From positions 1 to 20,068 of the forward strand of contig JAGYYN010041915.1 in the NCBI GenBank assembly GCA_021441665.1: a stretch of 20,068 nt of DNA, read 5' to 3'. Shown in pieces: positions 1-9,300 of this stretch. The translations under genes were made by a program, and so were the position numbers. Under the pieces are notes generated by a model. The model made no database searches and had not been told where the DNA came from. It worked only from the letters and a program-made list of their open reading frames with translations. Numbering within the stretch: position 1 is the stretch's first letter; each line of letters starts with the position of its first letter. The stretch is from Euplotes cf. woodruffi 2 WChen-2021 (Eukaryota > Ciliophora > Spirotrichea > Euplotida > Euplotidae).

Positions 1-252
1 TTATACAATATTGAGCTTAAAAACATCTCAAAATACCCTTTAAAATAAAAGCTTGTGAAAACTATTAAAATGATTTTTTTAATATTGTGTTTTAGTAAAA
101 AGTCATTCGATTTCGAACGGTTTAAAGTCTGGTACAGCATAATCTTAGCAGTCTTGCTATTTAAGCAGGCTCAAGCATGCTTGCTATTTATTCCGAGTCT
201 TGCATCAGGATATAATAAATCTACCTGATAATTGCATTTCAAATTTCTGATT

Positions 253-687
253 ATGACTGGAGATATTGGTGAGGTCTAGCACTCACTTCATTTATATCTG
301 CTTTTTATATTTAGAAACTCTCAGAAAGCAGATTCAACCTGGTTTAAAGATCGCATACAGATTTAAATAAGTTTGAACAAGAGTCGGGGTTTATTATTTT
401 GCATAACTTTAGTCTTTTCTTATTATACAATTGATATATTTTCAGTAATTTGCTTATTAAATTTTTTTAATATTTTTGTGTAATTATTTCATTCTTTATA
501 AACGATAGAAAAAATATTTATATATTATTGATTTGAATTTAATTGGAGTTTAAAGATATTATTCTCAATAAAATATCTGATGTAGATAGACTTTCTGTCG
601 ATCATGCTCTGATTAATAAAATCTACCATATCTAAATCCAATAGTGTTTCTTTCGATGTCTCCAATTCACATTTTGTCTGCCAATAG
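253..687 (+). CDS. Tentative small frameshifted gene, function unknown
   Basis: Not recognised. An ATG at 253 opens MTGDI, followed by a 46-nt GTGAGG...TTTAG intron (269-314) in matching phase 1. The second exon (315 on) reads TLRKQIQPGLKIAYRFK up to an AAA-TAA at 365-370. A +1 shift there continues as KFEQESGFIILHNF. After about 420 the DNA is very AT-rich and no exon junction could be fixed. A further stretch, 546-632, reads as coding (EFKDIILNKISDVDR and on) and meets ATC-TAA at 630-635. A +1 shift there would extend it to a TAG at 685-687. The gene would converge on the next one with only about 50 nt between stops. The first two exons and the AAA-TAA are the best-supported part; the 3' half could be chance. 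Confidence 0.35.
365..370 (+). other. Candidate +1 frameshift site AAA-TAA
   Basis: The sequence AAA TAA ends the open frame of the tentative first gene. Skipping the T opens a frame that reads KFEQESGFIILHNF. AAA-TAA is the commonest shift signal in Euplotes. Confidence is limited by the weak gene model around it. Confidence 0.4.
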
Positions 688-736
688 CCTAGCTGAGGCT
701 TGTTGAAATAACAATTACATAAATATGGAGCCCAAA

Positions 737-1542
737 TTATTTAACCGAAGACAGCAAGTTCGTAAAAGACTTGAATGCGAACTTCGGGTTTTCTTGGGTT
801 GACTTTTTATTCGAGTTCAGGTTCGTGCTGACTGCGAGTGGCGAGTTGACCTTCTCTGAATCATAGCTAAGACTGTCTTCTTCATCGTCGCTCAGTCGTG
901 ACTTCAAGATTTCGATGTATCGCCTCGGTTGCTCTACTCGATTAAACCACCAGCTTACGCTCAGATTTGAAGTTGTACATGAGGTCTTTATCAATCGCTT
1001 TATTATGGTTTATGCTTTTATCAGAATCTAATGAAAGAGCTTGAAGTCCGTTTTCTTCAGAGAACTCGTTCTTTTCCTCTTCACTATAATTATGCGAGCT
1101 GCTCTTTTGGTTTTCTGTGTTTAGACCAAAGCCTATTTTTAGCTTTGATGCTCTCTTACTCGACCTTTTATCTAAAAATTAATCATCAGCGACTAACTTT
1201 TGGGTCGATTTTTCTCTTTGAAACTATGGACTTTGATTGATGCCATTTTCTTGGTTTTAAAAATTGTATCAAAGTCTATTGCTCTTTTAGGTTGCCTGCT
1301 TGGTTTTAAATGATCTCTAAATAATTTTGAGATTTCGTCTTACCCCAAAGAAATCGAGGTCTTCGTTCACGTTCTGCTTTCCAAATGATACCTGTTCTTC
1401 TGTATATGTGAACTAGATTAACATACCGATTGGAGAATTTGGGCTTATTAGTGACCCTCAAGTATTCTTCATCATCGAGCTTTTGATCTATTTTTTAATT
1501 TAAGACTGAACAATTATTTTGAGCAACAAGATCTGAATATTT
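737..1542 (-). CDS. Charged, low-complexity hypothetical protein (5' end unresolved)
   Basis: Not recognised. Five exons join with consistent phase: 1542-1512, 1487-1344, 1314-1198, 1171-959 and 933-737. The introns are 24, 29, 26, 26 and 25 nt, counting the one implied upstream of 1542; donors include GTTCAG, GTAAGA, GTTAGT and GTAAGC. The joined frame gives about 233 residues and ends at TAA 739-737. The N-terminal part is basic (VHIYRRTGIIWKAERERR, KPSRQPKR). The rest is rich in Ser, Asn, Lys and Glu (SEEEKNEFSEENG, SRLSDDEEDSLSYD) and is probably disordered. No TGA and no frameshift is needed in the part read. The first supported exon starts after an acceptor at 1543, so at least one upstream exon is missing. 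A short exon near 1560-1600 is possible but I could not phase it with confidence. Confidence 0.6.
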
Positions 1543-1939
1543 CTAGACTTGTGCTTTTAAATATTTACATCGAATTTTTTTGTATGAAATAATTCATATC
1601 GCAAAAATAAAAATTATTAAACTTTTAAAACAATTTTTATTTTACAAAAATAAACCATAAGTTTTTACAAATGCTGACTTACATTTAGGAATTTGTTATT
1701 TGTATCGATTTTTGATTGGTTATTAGCAGGCTCGTTGCGATTGTGACGGCACAAATCACATTCGTTTTCCTTCATACTTTGAAGCAAATCTATTTTTCTT
1801 TCCAGTCTATTTTATTGTATTATTTTGATATGTAACTGTATCTGATAGCATCTCGCACTTAGTAGCAATTTCAAGCAGCAAAGCTTCAAGCTTTGCTTCT
1901 TTACTTTTAAAATTCGTGTTTTTGAATTTATCCTTAATG
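1543..1939. other. Spacer between two minus-strand genes
   Basis: AT-rich sequence holding the unresolved 5' end of the charged-protein gene and the 3' flank of the channel gene. No convincing coding frame was found on either strand. It contains the perfect hairpin at 1877-1897. Confidence 0.5.
1877..1897. repeat. Perfect 10-bp-arm inverted repeat, 3' of channel gene
   Basis: AGCAAAGCTT and AAGCTTTGCT flank a single C, giving a 21-nt palindrome. It lies 43 nt past the channel's TAG on the transcribed side. It could be a 3'-UTR hairpin or a processing signal; the role is inferred only from its position. Confidence 0.6.
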
Positions 1940-4718
1940 CTATTTCGGCTTGATTGTTTCCTTCCTTAAGAACTTTTCTTTAGCAGCGTGAAGTACTTCT
2001 TCAAAAGCGGATGCTCTGTAAGACTTCATAATACGTAGTATTCTCTGTATGCCTCTTTTGACCTTTTGCTTCGCTGTGATTTCAGAATTTTTAAAATCGG
2101 AGACAATATAGTCGCAAAACGGCATTCCTTCTTCCTGTATGCGTTTTTCTCACATACTCATTTGGCTATCAAGCACATGGTCAAGTTTTCTAAGTTCATC
2201 CAAAATCTTGCTTTCAATACGGAAGACGACAGCGTTATTTACTGCTTTTCCCGATATCGTATAGTCTTCATTTGACACTGAGCCTAAAGAGCCGATAGTC
2301 GATCCTGAACTAAGCGAATCAAGATGCGTGGAACCCGTGCCTGATTTGTTCTTCATCATTATTTCAATCTCGCCTTTGCTGATGATGAAGATCTCTTTGC
2401 AAGTGGTGCCGGACTTGAACAAGAACTCGTCCTTGTTCAAATGGATGTATTCGACTTTAAACGAGATCTCGTGGATGATCTCATCAGAGACGTCATCGCC
2501 GAAGTACTCAATGCTCTTGAGCGACTTATAAATAAACTTTCTCAAGTTGTCTTTGAACTTGGCTTTAATCTTTTCCTCCATAGAATTCCTGATAAACGGG
2601 TACCGCTTTAAAAGGATTTCAAACCGGTCTTTCGAGATTGAAGCGCAGGTGGAGTAGTTCTTGCTTTTTACAGTCGCTGTCCGGTATCAGGACTTGAGGA
2701 TCGCAACTTCTCCAAAGTAACTTCCTGGCTTTAGGAGCCTCACGTACTGCTGCATTAAGTTTTCGTCTTGAATGTATACTTCTCAGTCTCCTTTGGCTAA
2801 GAAGAACAGATTCTCACCTAAACCAGATTAAATTTCAGAGTATATGATGATTAAAAAATCAGGTTTTGAGCCTTTCATTTAAAAATCGTGCTGAGTTAAG
2901 TAATCAGAATTAAAATTAGCTCAATAAAGAATTTAGTAATAGCTATATTATTTGAAGAATATTCAGCAATAAATCAAAAATTTCTGCTGTTTAATGTTTT
3001 GATAAAGAATAAGCCAAACTCTATTTTTATTGGTTAATTTCGGATAAGATAATAATGGACGAGAGTTATTTAAAAATCATACAGAGTAATACTGCATGAT
3101 TATGAACAGCAAATACAAAACGAAACTTTACCTTCAGTGCCTTGTCTGCATATTTCATCTTCTGGGAAGTAAAGGACAGTCTTCAAGTCGTGCAGGATGA
3201 TATCAACGATGTCATTTTGACCTTCAAAAATATCGTTTTTGAGGATTCACTTCATAAATATATGCCTGGTTACTTCGTACTTTAAACTAGGAGAAAGAAT
3301 ATTCAGGAAAGAATCGAACTCTTTTTGCTGGTCCAGAGTTGTCTGAGTCGATACCAAGTACGCGTGCACTTTGAACTGCAAATCTTCTGAAATCGCTAAA
3401 TTTCTCATCGTATATGATGCATTTTGAAGCTTCTCATGGAAATCAGAGTTCTTTTTGTTCAACTGCTGGATGATCACTGATATGTTTCCGAGGATTCCAG
3501 CGTTGATCATTGAGGCAGCAACAAAAAGAATCGTTGCAAGAGTTATTTGAATCGTTCCAACCGGCATACTATCATTTCCTGAAAGAGACAGAACAGTGTA
3601 GTACAAACTCACAATATATTTGTAATAGTCAGAATTTTGATAATACTCTGAGTCGTTGTATACTGAGTCAAGAGGTGGAATCCACTTTTCATCAATTTTA
3701 ACAATATAAAACCAAAAGCAACTAACTCAGTGAAGGTACAAGAACAGATAGAATACAAATATAAGTAGCTCGATAGTCATTTTGACACCTGACTTCAAAT
3801 TCAAATATTTGATGACTCTTGAGAGTTTAGTGACTCTAGTCAGCTTCAAGATTCCGATCAGCTGGAGTAAATTTGTCGCTCTCGCTTGATCAGAAGTAAA
3901 AATCGTAAATATTTCAGTTGGAATTGCGGCAATGAAGTCGATCAAAAAGCGTCCTATAAAGTAAACCGAATTGCTTTTGAAACCTTACCTTTTAAATACT
4001 GTAAAGAAATGTCTCTAAAGTTGAATGACTCAATGCCAGTTTCTTCACTGATGTAAGTCGTTAAGAAGTTGATAATCACATCGACTATAAATATGACGTC
4101 TGTGAACAGATTGAAGCAAAGAGTGAAGACATTAGAGTTTGTTCCCACATCGAATGCAATACTGTAAGGGACCTGAATGCAGTTCCACAAAGCAAAGATA
4201 ATGACTAACAAGTCCCATCTCATTCTTTTATTTCTCGTGCATTCTGCATATTCATCATGCTTTTGTTGCTTCTGTTCCTGAGTCGACTTCAAAGTCTGAA
4301 GCTGTCGTTACTCGGACTATAGTATTACATCATATTTATATTCAAAAACTAACTCAAGTTTTGTTTCAAACTTAGAGATATTGAATCAGCTGAAAGTGCA
4401 AGTTCTGTTAAACAGCCGAGATTGCAATTACCTTCTTCTTTCATGAGTTCTTGATATAGCGACTTTGTGATGCTATTTTAAATCGTGATTTTTATTCACC
4501 TTTGGACTACCGTCCTCATCTTGATCGACTATATGAATAAAGCGAGTTGTATACGAATGGGCAAGTTTTTCCTGCTGTCAAACTTCTTAACAATATCTAC
4601 AATCGAGTCTCTTGAATGGAGGACGTTGTTTCTTTTCTTTAATATGCCCTTGCAAGTGACTTCATTTCTTGTGTTTTTACTTATGCTTTAGTTGATTTTC
4701 AAGCGTGCCTACATCAAA
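1940..4718 (-). CDS. Voltage-gated CNG/HCN-like cation channel with two cyclic-nucleotide-binding domains
   Basis: Plasma- or ciliary-membrane cation channel of the six-TM, cyclic-nucleotide-binding superfamily. Exons: about 4718-4555, 4528-4432, 4316-3989, 3953-3132 and 2817-1940; the introns (26, 115, 35 and 314 nt) all keep phase. S1 starts at RMRWDLLVIIF (about 4225). S4 has basic residues at every third place (LKLTRVTKLSRVIK, about 3845-3800). S5 carries HCVSCFWF. The pore reads SLSGNDSMPVG (about 3590-3556) rather than T-x-G-Y-G. The first nucleotide-binding domain (about 3200-2620) has FGEVAIL and RTATV; the second (about 2530-2230) lacks that arginine motif. UGA codes Cys at several sites, including GDCEVYI and LKSCYRTATV. 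Shifts are needed at 4478-4473 (AAA-TAG) and 4233-4228 (AAA-TAA), and a third is likely at 4682-4677 (AAG-TAA). The start codon was not found. The stop is TAG 1942-1940. Confidence 0.85.
4228..4233 (-). other. +1 frameshift site AAA-TAA, just before S1 of channel
   Basis: The frame entering through the intron at 4317-4431 (phase 1) runs 28 codons to GAG AAA TAA. Skipping the T gives KRMRWDLLVIIF, the start of S1. The membrane domain's own frame has a TAA upstream at 4310-4308 with no acceptor in the right phase, so the shift is the simplest join. Confidence 0.8.
4473..4478 (-). other. +1 frameshift site AAA-TAG in channel N-terminal region
   Basis: The exon 4528-4432 reads 17 codons (DQDEDGSPKVNKNHDLK) to AAA TAG, then SITKSLYQELMKEE in the +1 frame. 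The exit phase matches the next exon. A 27-nt intron (GTGAAT...AAATAG) is an alternative here, but it leaves the wrong phase downstream. Confidence 0.75.
4677..4682 (-). other. Probable +1 frameshift site AAG-TAA near channel N-terminus
   Basis: The upstream frame TLENQLKHK ends in AAG TAA. The +1 frame continues KNTRNEVTCKGILKKR and joins the rest of the gene. The call is weaker because the start codon upstream is not identified. Confidence 0.55.
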
Positions 4719-5516
4719 AATATTATATCAAGAGATGTACAAGCACAGCTGTTGCCGCGAAAGGTTATAATACTGCTTTAAAATCACAAATTGATTATAA
4801 ATCTTGTTTTTGATGTAAATAAAAATTCGATATGAAGTTATTTTATTTGCCTAATACTCATTACTAAAACAACCAAAGTTAGAGAAATATTAAAAAACTA
4901 ATGTAGGAAACGATAAAAGAATCCAAAATAGATTTTCCTATTTAGCATCATTGAGTTTCTTATTACAATTAGATTCGAAGCAAAACTCATTAACAGTAAG
5001 AATTTCATATAATATAATTTTTTTAATGATTTTACTTTTAACATAAATATTTGTTGTAATATACTTTGAGCATAAATAAAATTTCTTTTACGTTTCTCAT
5101 TAAGCTCATTAATAAATAAAATAATAATTTAAATTTTGATACTAAGAGTTAGAAGCGCATGTTAATATGTAAATAAATTAAATTGCAAATAGAGTCGATG
5201 AGAAAGTATAATTCACATTACCAATAGAACAGAATTGAATAAGAAAGTACTAACTAAAATACAGCTGTTTTACAAAATCGAAAATAGGCTTTTTCATATT
5301 AAAAATCAACCTAATCCTCAATTTTCAATTTTTATCGTAATCACACAGGTTTAAAATTTAGCTGATTTTATATGAAATTAGACACAAGAGCAAGGTAGAT
5401 ATAATTTTAGCTAAACGAAGGAAATTAAGTTAACCAGAGGATTATATGATATTAATAATCAGCATGATTTAGTTCTTACCTTTGTCATTGTGCATGTTTT
5501 TGAATACTGCGAGTTC
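4719..5516. other. AT-rich spacer
   Basis: About 0.8 kb of very AT-rich DNA between the 5' region of the channel gene and the 3' end of the small gene at 5517-6026. It should contain the channel promoter and possibly a missing 5' exon. I saw no other coding frame. A 10-nt match to the Euplotes breakage consensus (AATTGAATAA) lies near 5234, which is easy to get by chance in such DNA. Confidence 0.5.
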
Positions 5517-6026
5517 CTACATACAAAAATTAATACCAGGCTGGTGCATTATATATCTAAAACCACGATGATTAATTGCTGCCTTAGTTTGGTAATATGA
5601 ATACTTGCATCTGATTGCAGATACTACGATGGACTATGGTTTCATATTTGTAAAACTCGATTCGATACAGATCTAACGCAGTAAACTGGATTGAAAGATC
5701 TTCACTTACATCTTGTTCGAAGGTCCCTTCGTTATCTAATTCGTTTATCCCACTACCAGGGGAGATCAACGCGATTTTTGCATTTGCTGAGTCACTGAGA
5801 TTGGAGTCTAAACAATCAGTTTTAGATGACCTGAGAACGGTATTTATTCAATTAGTATACGCTGATAAAGAAATTGTAGAGAGTTGATCAGTGAAATAGT
5901 TGATGGTTTTAGAAGGAGATAAATGGAAATTGTGGTTTTTTTATTTTATATTTTTATTAATAAAATGATACCTTCCGCATTCTTTCATGAAATCCCAAAG
6001 TTTGTATAGTTTCTTTCAGTCTCCAT
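5517..6026 (-). CDS. Small hypothetical protein, three exons
   Basis: Not recognised. The ATG at 6026-6024 starts METERNYTNFGIS. Exons are 6026-5972, 5861-5605 and 5582-5517, with introns of 110 nt (GTATCA...ATCAG) and 22 nt (GTATTC...CTAAG). The chain sums to 126 codons (125 aa) and ends at TAG 5519-5517. Two in-frame UGA occur and are read as Cys (GISCKNAE, YTNCINT). The middle is acidic and Ser/Asp rich (LDSNLSDSANAK, DNEGTFEQDVSED), followed by LDLYRIEFYKYETIVHRS and then a basic/aromatic end (INHRGFRYIMHQPG). No membrane segment or known motif is visible. An alternative 3' end is possible: a 20-nt intron at 5517-5536 would add an exon to about 5480. It is a separate gene from the RING-CH/FHA gene upstream, 275 nt away, and the gap shows nothing else. 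Confidence 0.6.
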
Positions 6027-6301
6027 TTATTATTAATTTCAATATTACAAAAAATATTTAAACAAAAGTTGATTAAAAATTTTTAACATCAAAATGCTTT
6101 CAGAGCAATATTGAACTGATTAATCCATTCCAATATTTTATCCTAATCTCGATTAAAAATAAGATTATTAAATCATTTAAAGACCTCCTTAACAATTCTT
6201 AATCTAACAAAAAATACCAACCACGCTGTTTAACCTCTAAATTTCTGTCTAATAAATACGTGCATCTATCCTTTGTATTATGATGCATGATAAGTAATAA
6301 A

Positions 6302-9300
6302 TTACGTGTAGCTGATCTCCTCAACCTCTAAGTCCTCGACCGGTTCCTAAGCAATCACACAAGCCCGTACCTGTTGATTTATCTCGTAGATCTGGTTTCC
6401 CTCTGAGTCGATCTGCAGTTCTTCTGCGAGTTCTGAGAACCTAAAGCTGGAGTGCTTGGACTCAACGATATCGTCTTCTTGCTCCTTGGACTCGTCTTCA
6501 AATCGCAGGTCTTCGTCCTCCATCAGCTAAAAATAATATCAGCAATATGCGGTTTGGGTAGATTTAGATCAGGTGGTGAGACAAGCGAGGTGAAAAGGCA
6601 GTTACCCCTTTGTAGTCTTCAGGCAAGATTTTGGAGTCACGGATCGCCTGCTGGATTATTGAATCTTCCTCATCGTCAACTGCAGATTGCCTATGTGGTG
6701 TTAGGTTAGATACAAGATACAGTGGAGGACTTGGATCACTTTGCTTTTGGTCTGCCCTTTTTACGATTACTTTCTATTTAATTTTAGTTTTTGCAGTGGG
6801 GCTGAAGCAATAGATGTAGAGAACTTACATCCCCGTCGTTCCAATCGTCAAGAGCGGAATCACTTTTCTTTATCTTTTTAGGCGGGATTGGATCGAGTTG
6901 TTTTGGCTTCACTGGTGTTACAGGATTCGATTTATCCTCCTCATAAGATATTGTTGCAGCTATGAAAATGGTTATGCGAGGAAAAATAAAAATATATATT
7001 TTGAATACCATTTGTATCTGCTTTTCTATATAAACCATTATATTTTAAGATTAGGTAGATTTTTATGCGTTAAAACTATACTCAACTATTATTTATGAAT
7101 ATAGTCAATAATTAAATCTTAATTTATCTATTTTTTATTCATAATTTGTTCAAAATAAAATTGTAATAAAAATCACAATGCTTCTCTCATTATTGTAAAT
7201 GTAGTTTTTAAATTAGCAGTGATGTAACTTACATTTGTGGTTTCGAAGCAGATTTAATGACTTCTCCATCCCAGTCTCGATGTACTTCAACCTATATATC
7301 AGGCAAACTCAATCCTGATGATTGTTAGTTATTCTCACCTTAGATTTACTTAAAATTTTTGCCTTCCTGTATACTTGACTCTGGCTTTGAAAGATCAAAC
7401 TTGATTGCTCTTTTATCTTTAAGCGGGGCGAGTTCTTTCCTTGCCCAGTTGCTGCCAATTAGTCTGAGCTGAGAGTCTTCTCCCCAGTCGTCGTTCTTTT
7501 TATTTTAGTGCCAAATGAGCTAATGATTCGCCTAAATAATACCGTTTTTATGTTTTTGTGTGTGAATGAATAACATTAAATATAAACAATTTTTATCTGA
7601 TTTAAAGCAAAAAATTGATGAAAATTCGAATTAATTATCAGATTTAGGGCACCGCTTACTTTCTTTGAGCTTATTCGCGACTGCTTCACTATTAAAAATT
7701 AATGGTGACACTTACAGTTTAAATCTCCTTCGCTTGATAGACTTTCGGATTTCTTCAGGGAAATCTTCTTCATTTTTATCGAAGTCGACTCCTCGTTTGA
7801 TATTGTGAGGGCCAAAGATAAGTTTACATCAGTTGGTTGGCTCCTTGTAAGTCAGCATAAAGTAAACTTTGGCTATTTGCAGTCCGAGTTTTGGATTATC
7901 TCTTGTCAGCCTCATCGGCTTTCTTTGCATGTATAAAGTGCCGAATTTAGAATTGCAATCTTCAATCCAGATCTCAGAGCGGTTGACTAGCTTTAATAAG
8001 CAGTGGAGACGGGATATAGTGATGTCATTGATCTTAGCATGGACTCCATTTCGTCTTCCAATTGTTATTACTTCGTTTTGGTGGAAGTCAAAAGTATGGT
8101 AGACTCTCACTCTGTCATTGAAAACTGCATCTGACTTAATATTTTCGAATACTATGTGATTCTTCGATTCTGGTTTTTCATAGCTGAGCAATTCTATATT
8201 AATTAGTTTATGCGCAGTTATTATTAGTATTCTCAGTTTTACTTTTACTAATTATTTGATTAACGAAATTAGGCAAATTACTGATAAAACTGTGATAAAT
8301 TAGTCAATTGTGCAAGTTGAGAATAAATGAGTAGAATTAAAAATAAAATATACGAATAGTCACCTAAGATCTCGTATCCTCTCTTCATACAGACAGGGAA
8401 GTCTTGTTTGCATAGTTCACAGGTTATCGCATTGTAAATGACAACGGTGTGGTTTTTAGTTTTTCGAGTTTTGCGATTGCTCTCAAGCCAAGATTTAAGG
8501 CAGTCGAGGTGAATATGCTTCATCGATCCAGAGCATTTACACGGTACAATAAATGGATTTCTGGCAGTGTCATCAGTTCACAGTCAGATCCTGCATCACC
8601 GATTGTCGTTCCTCTTGGTCTTTTTCGCTGTAAAGATGATGTATGGTGCTTACCTGAAGGGCCCATGTACATTTCTGCGTATTCGTCTGCGTTTGGATAT
8701 GTGTTGATCGTATAATGCTCGCTTTCTGTCAGCTCAGAGGCTTCTATAACCACTTACGCCTCAAGTTTACCTTTTGCACTGAAGTTATTCTGCATGAAAG
8801 TATTTTTATTTGTACCATTGGTCTCTTCAGTCTCCATCTGTGTTTTGTGAAGTTAGGAAATTATCTTTTTGATTTTTTACTGCAAGTTTTACAGTTACAA
8901 AATTAAGCTTTGCGATCTAGTTGATTACTCGAATGAATAAGTTGCTGGTTTATAATTGATAATTGATTATTCAAGATAACTAAGCTTAGAAAAAGATAAA
9001 ATAAAGTTGATGATATATAATGTAATCGCCTTTATCTAAAGTACAGATAAAAAATATTTAGTGGTTTATAAGTTTTAAAAAAATTCAAAAATAAAAAACC
9101 CTAATTGACTTTATAAATAATAAAAAAACAAGTGTTACTTTGATGACTTTCAGTACAAACCGCCCGATTTTTATAATGCTACCAAGCTTAAGTTGATGTC
9201 CTTTGGATTTTTCGGCAGGATTATGGCTACATCATTAATATTAATATTTCTCACCGATTTACTTGCGGATTGTCTTTTATGACATTCCAGACTGCATTTT

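Noticed and set aside
172-183. 12-bp palindrome CAAGCATGCTTG
   Set aside because: It is short and not associated with any feature. One such palindrome is expected by chance at this scale.
3727-3729. UGA read as tryptophan (Blepharisma-like code)
   Set aside because: The channel S5 motif H-x-x-x-C would accept Trp, and NUP188 tolerates either residue. Three zinc-ligand positions in two other genes demand Cys, and plant-type channels also have HC at this place. Intron lengths do not fit the 15-16 nt introns of heterotrichs either.
4485-4691. Hydrophobic plus-strand ORF of 68 codons
   Set aside because: It is antisense to the phased N-terminal exons of the channel. The hydrophobicity comes from reading lysine- and asparagine-rich codons backwards.
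6784-7038. Minus-strand ORF with a hydrophobic start resembling a signal peptide
   Set aside because: The hydrophobic part is the 49-nt intron 7008-6960 read through. The rest is an exon of the RING-CH/FHA tail.
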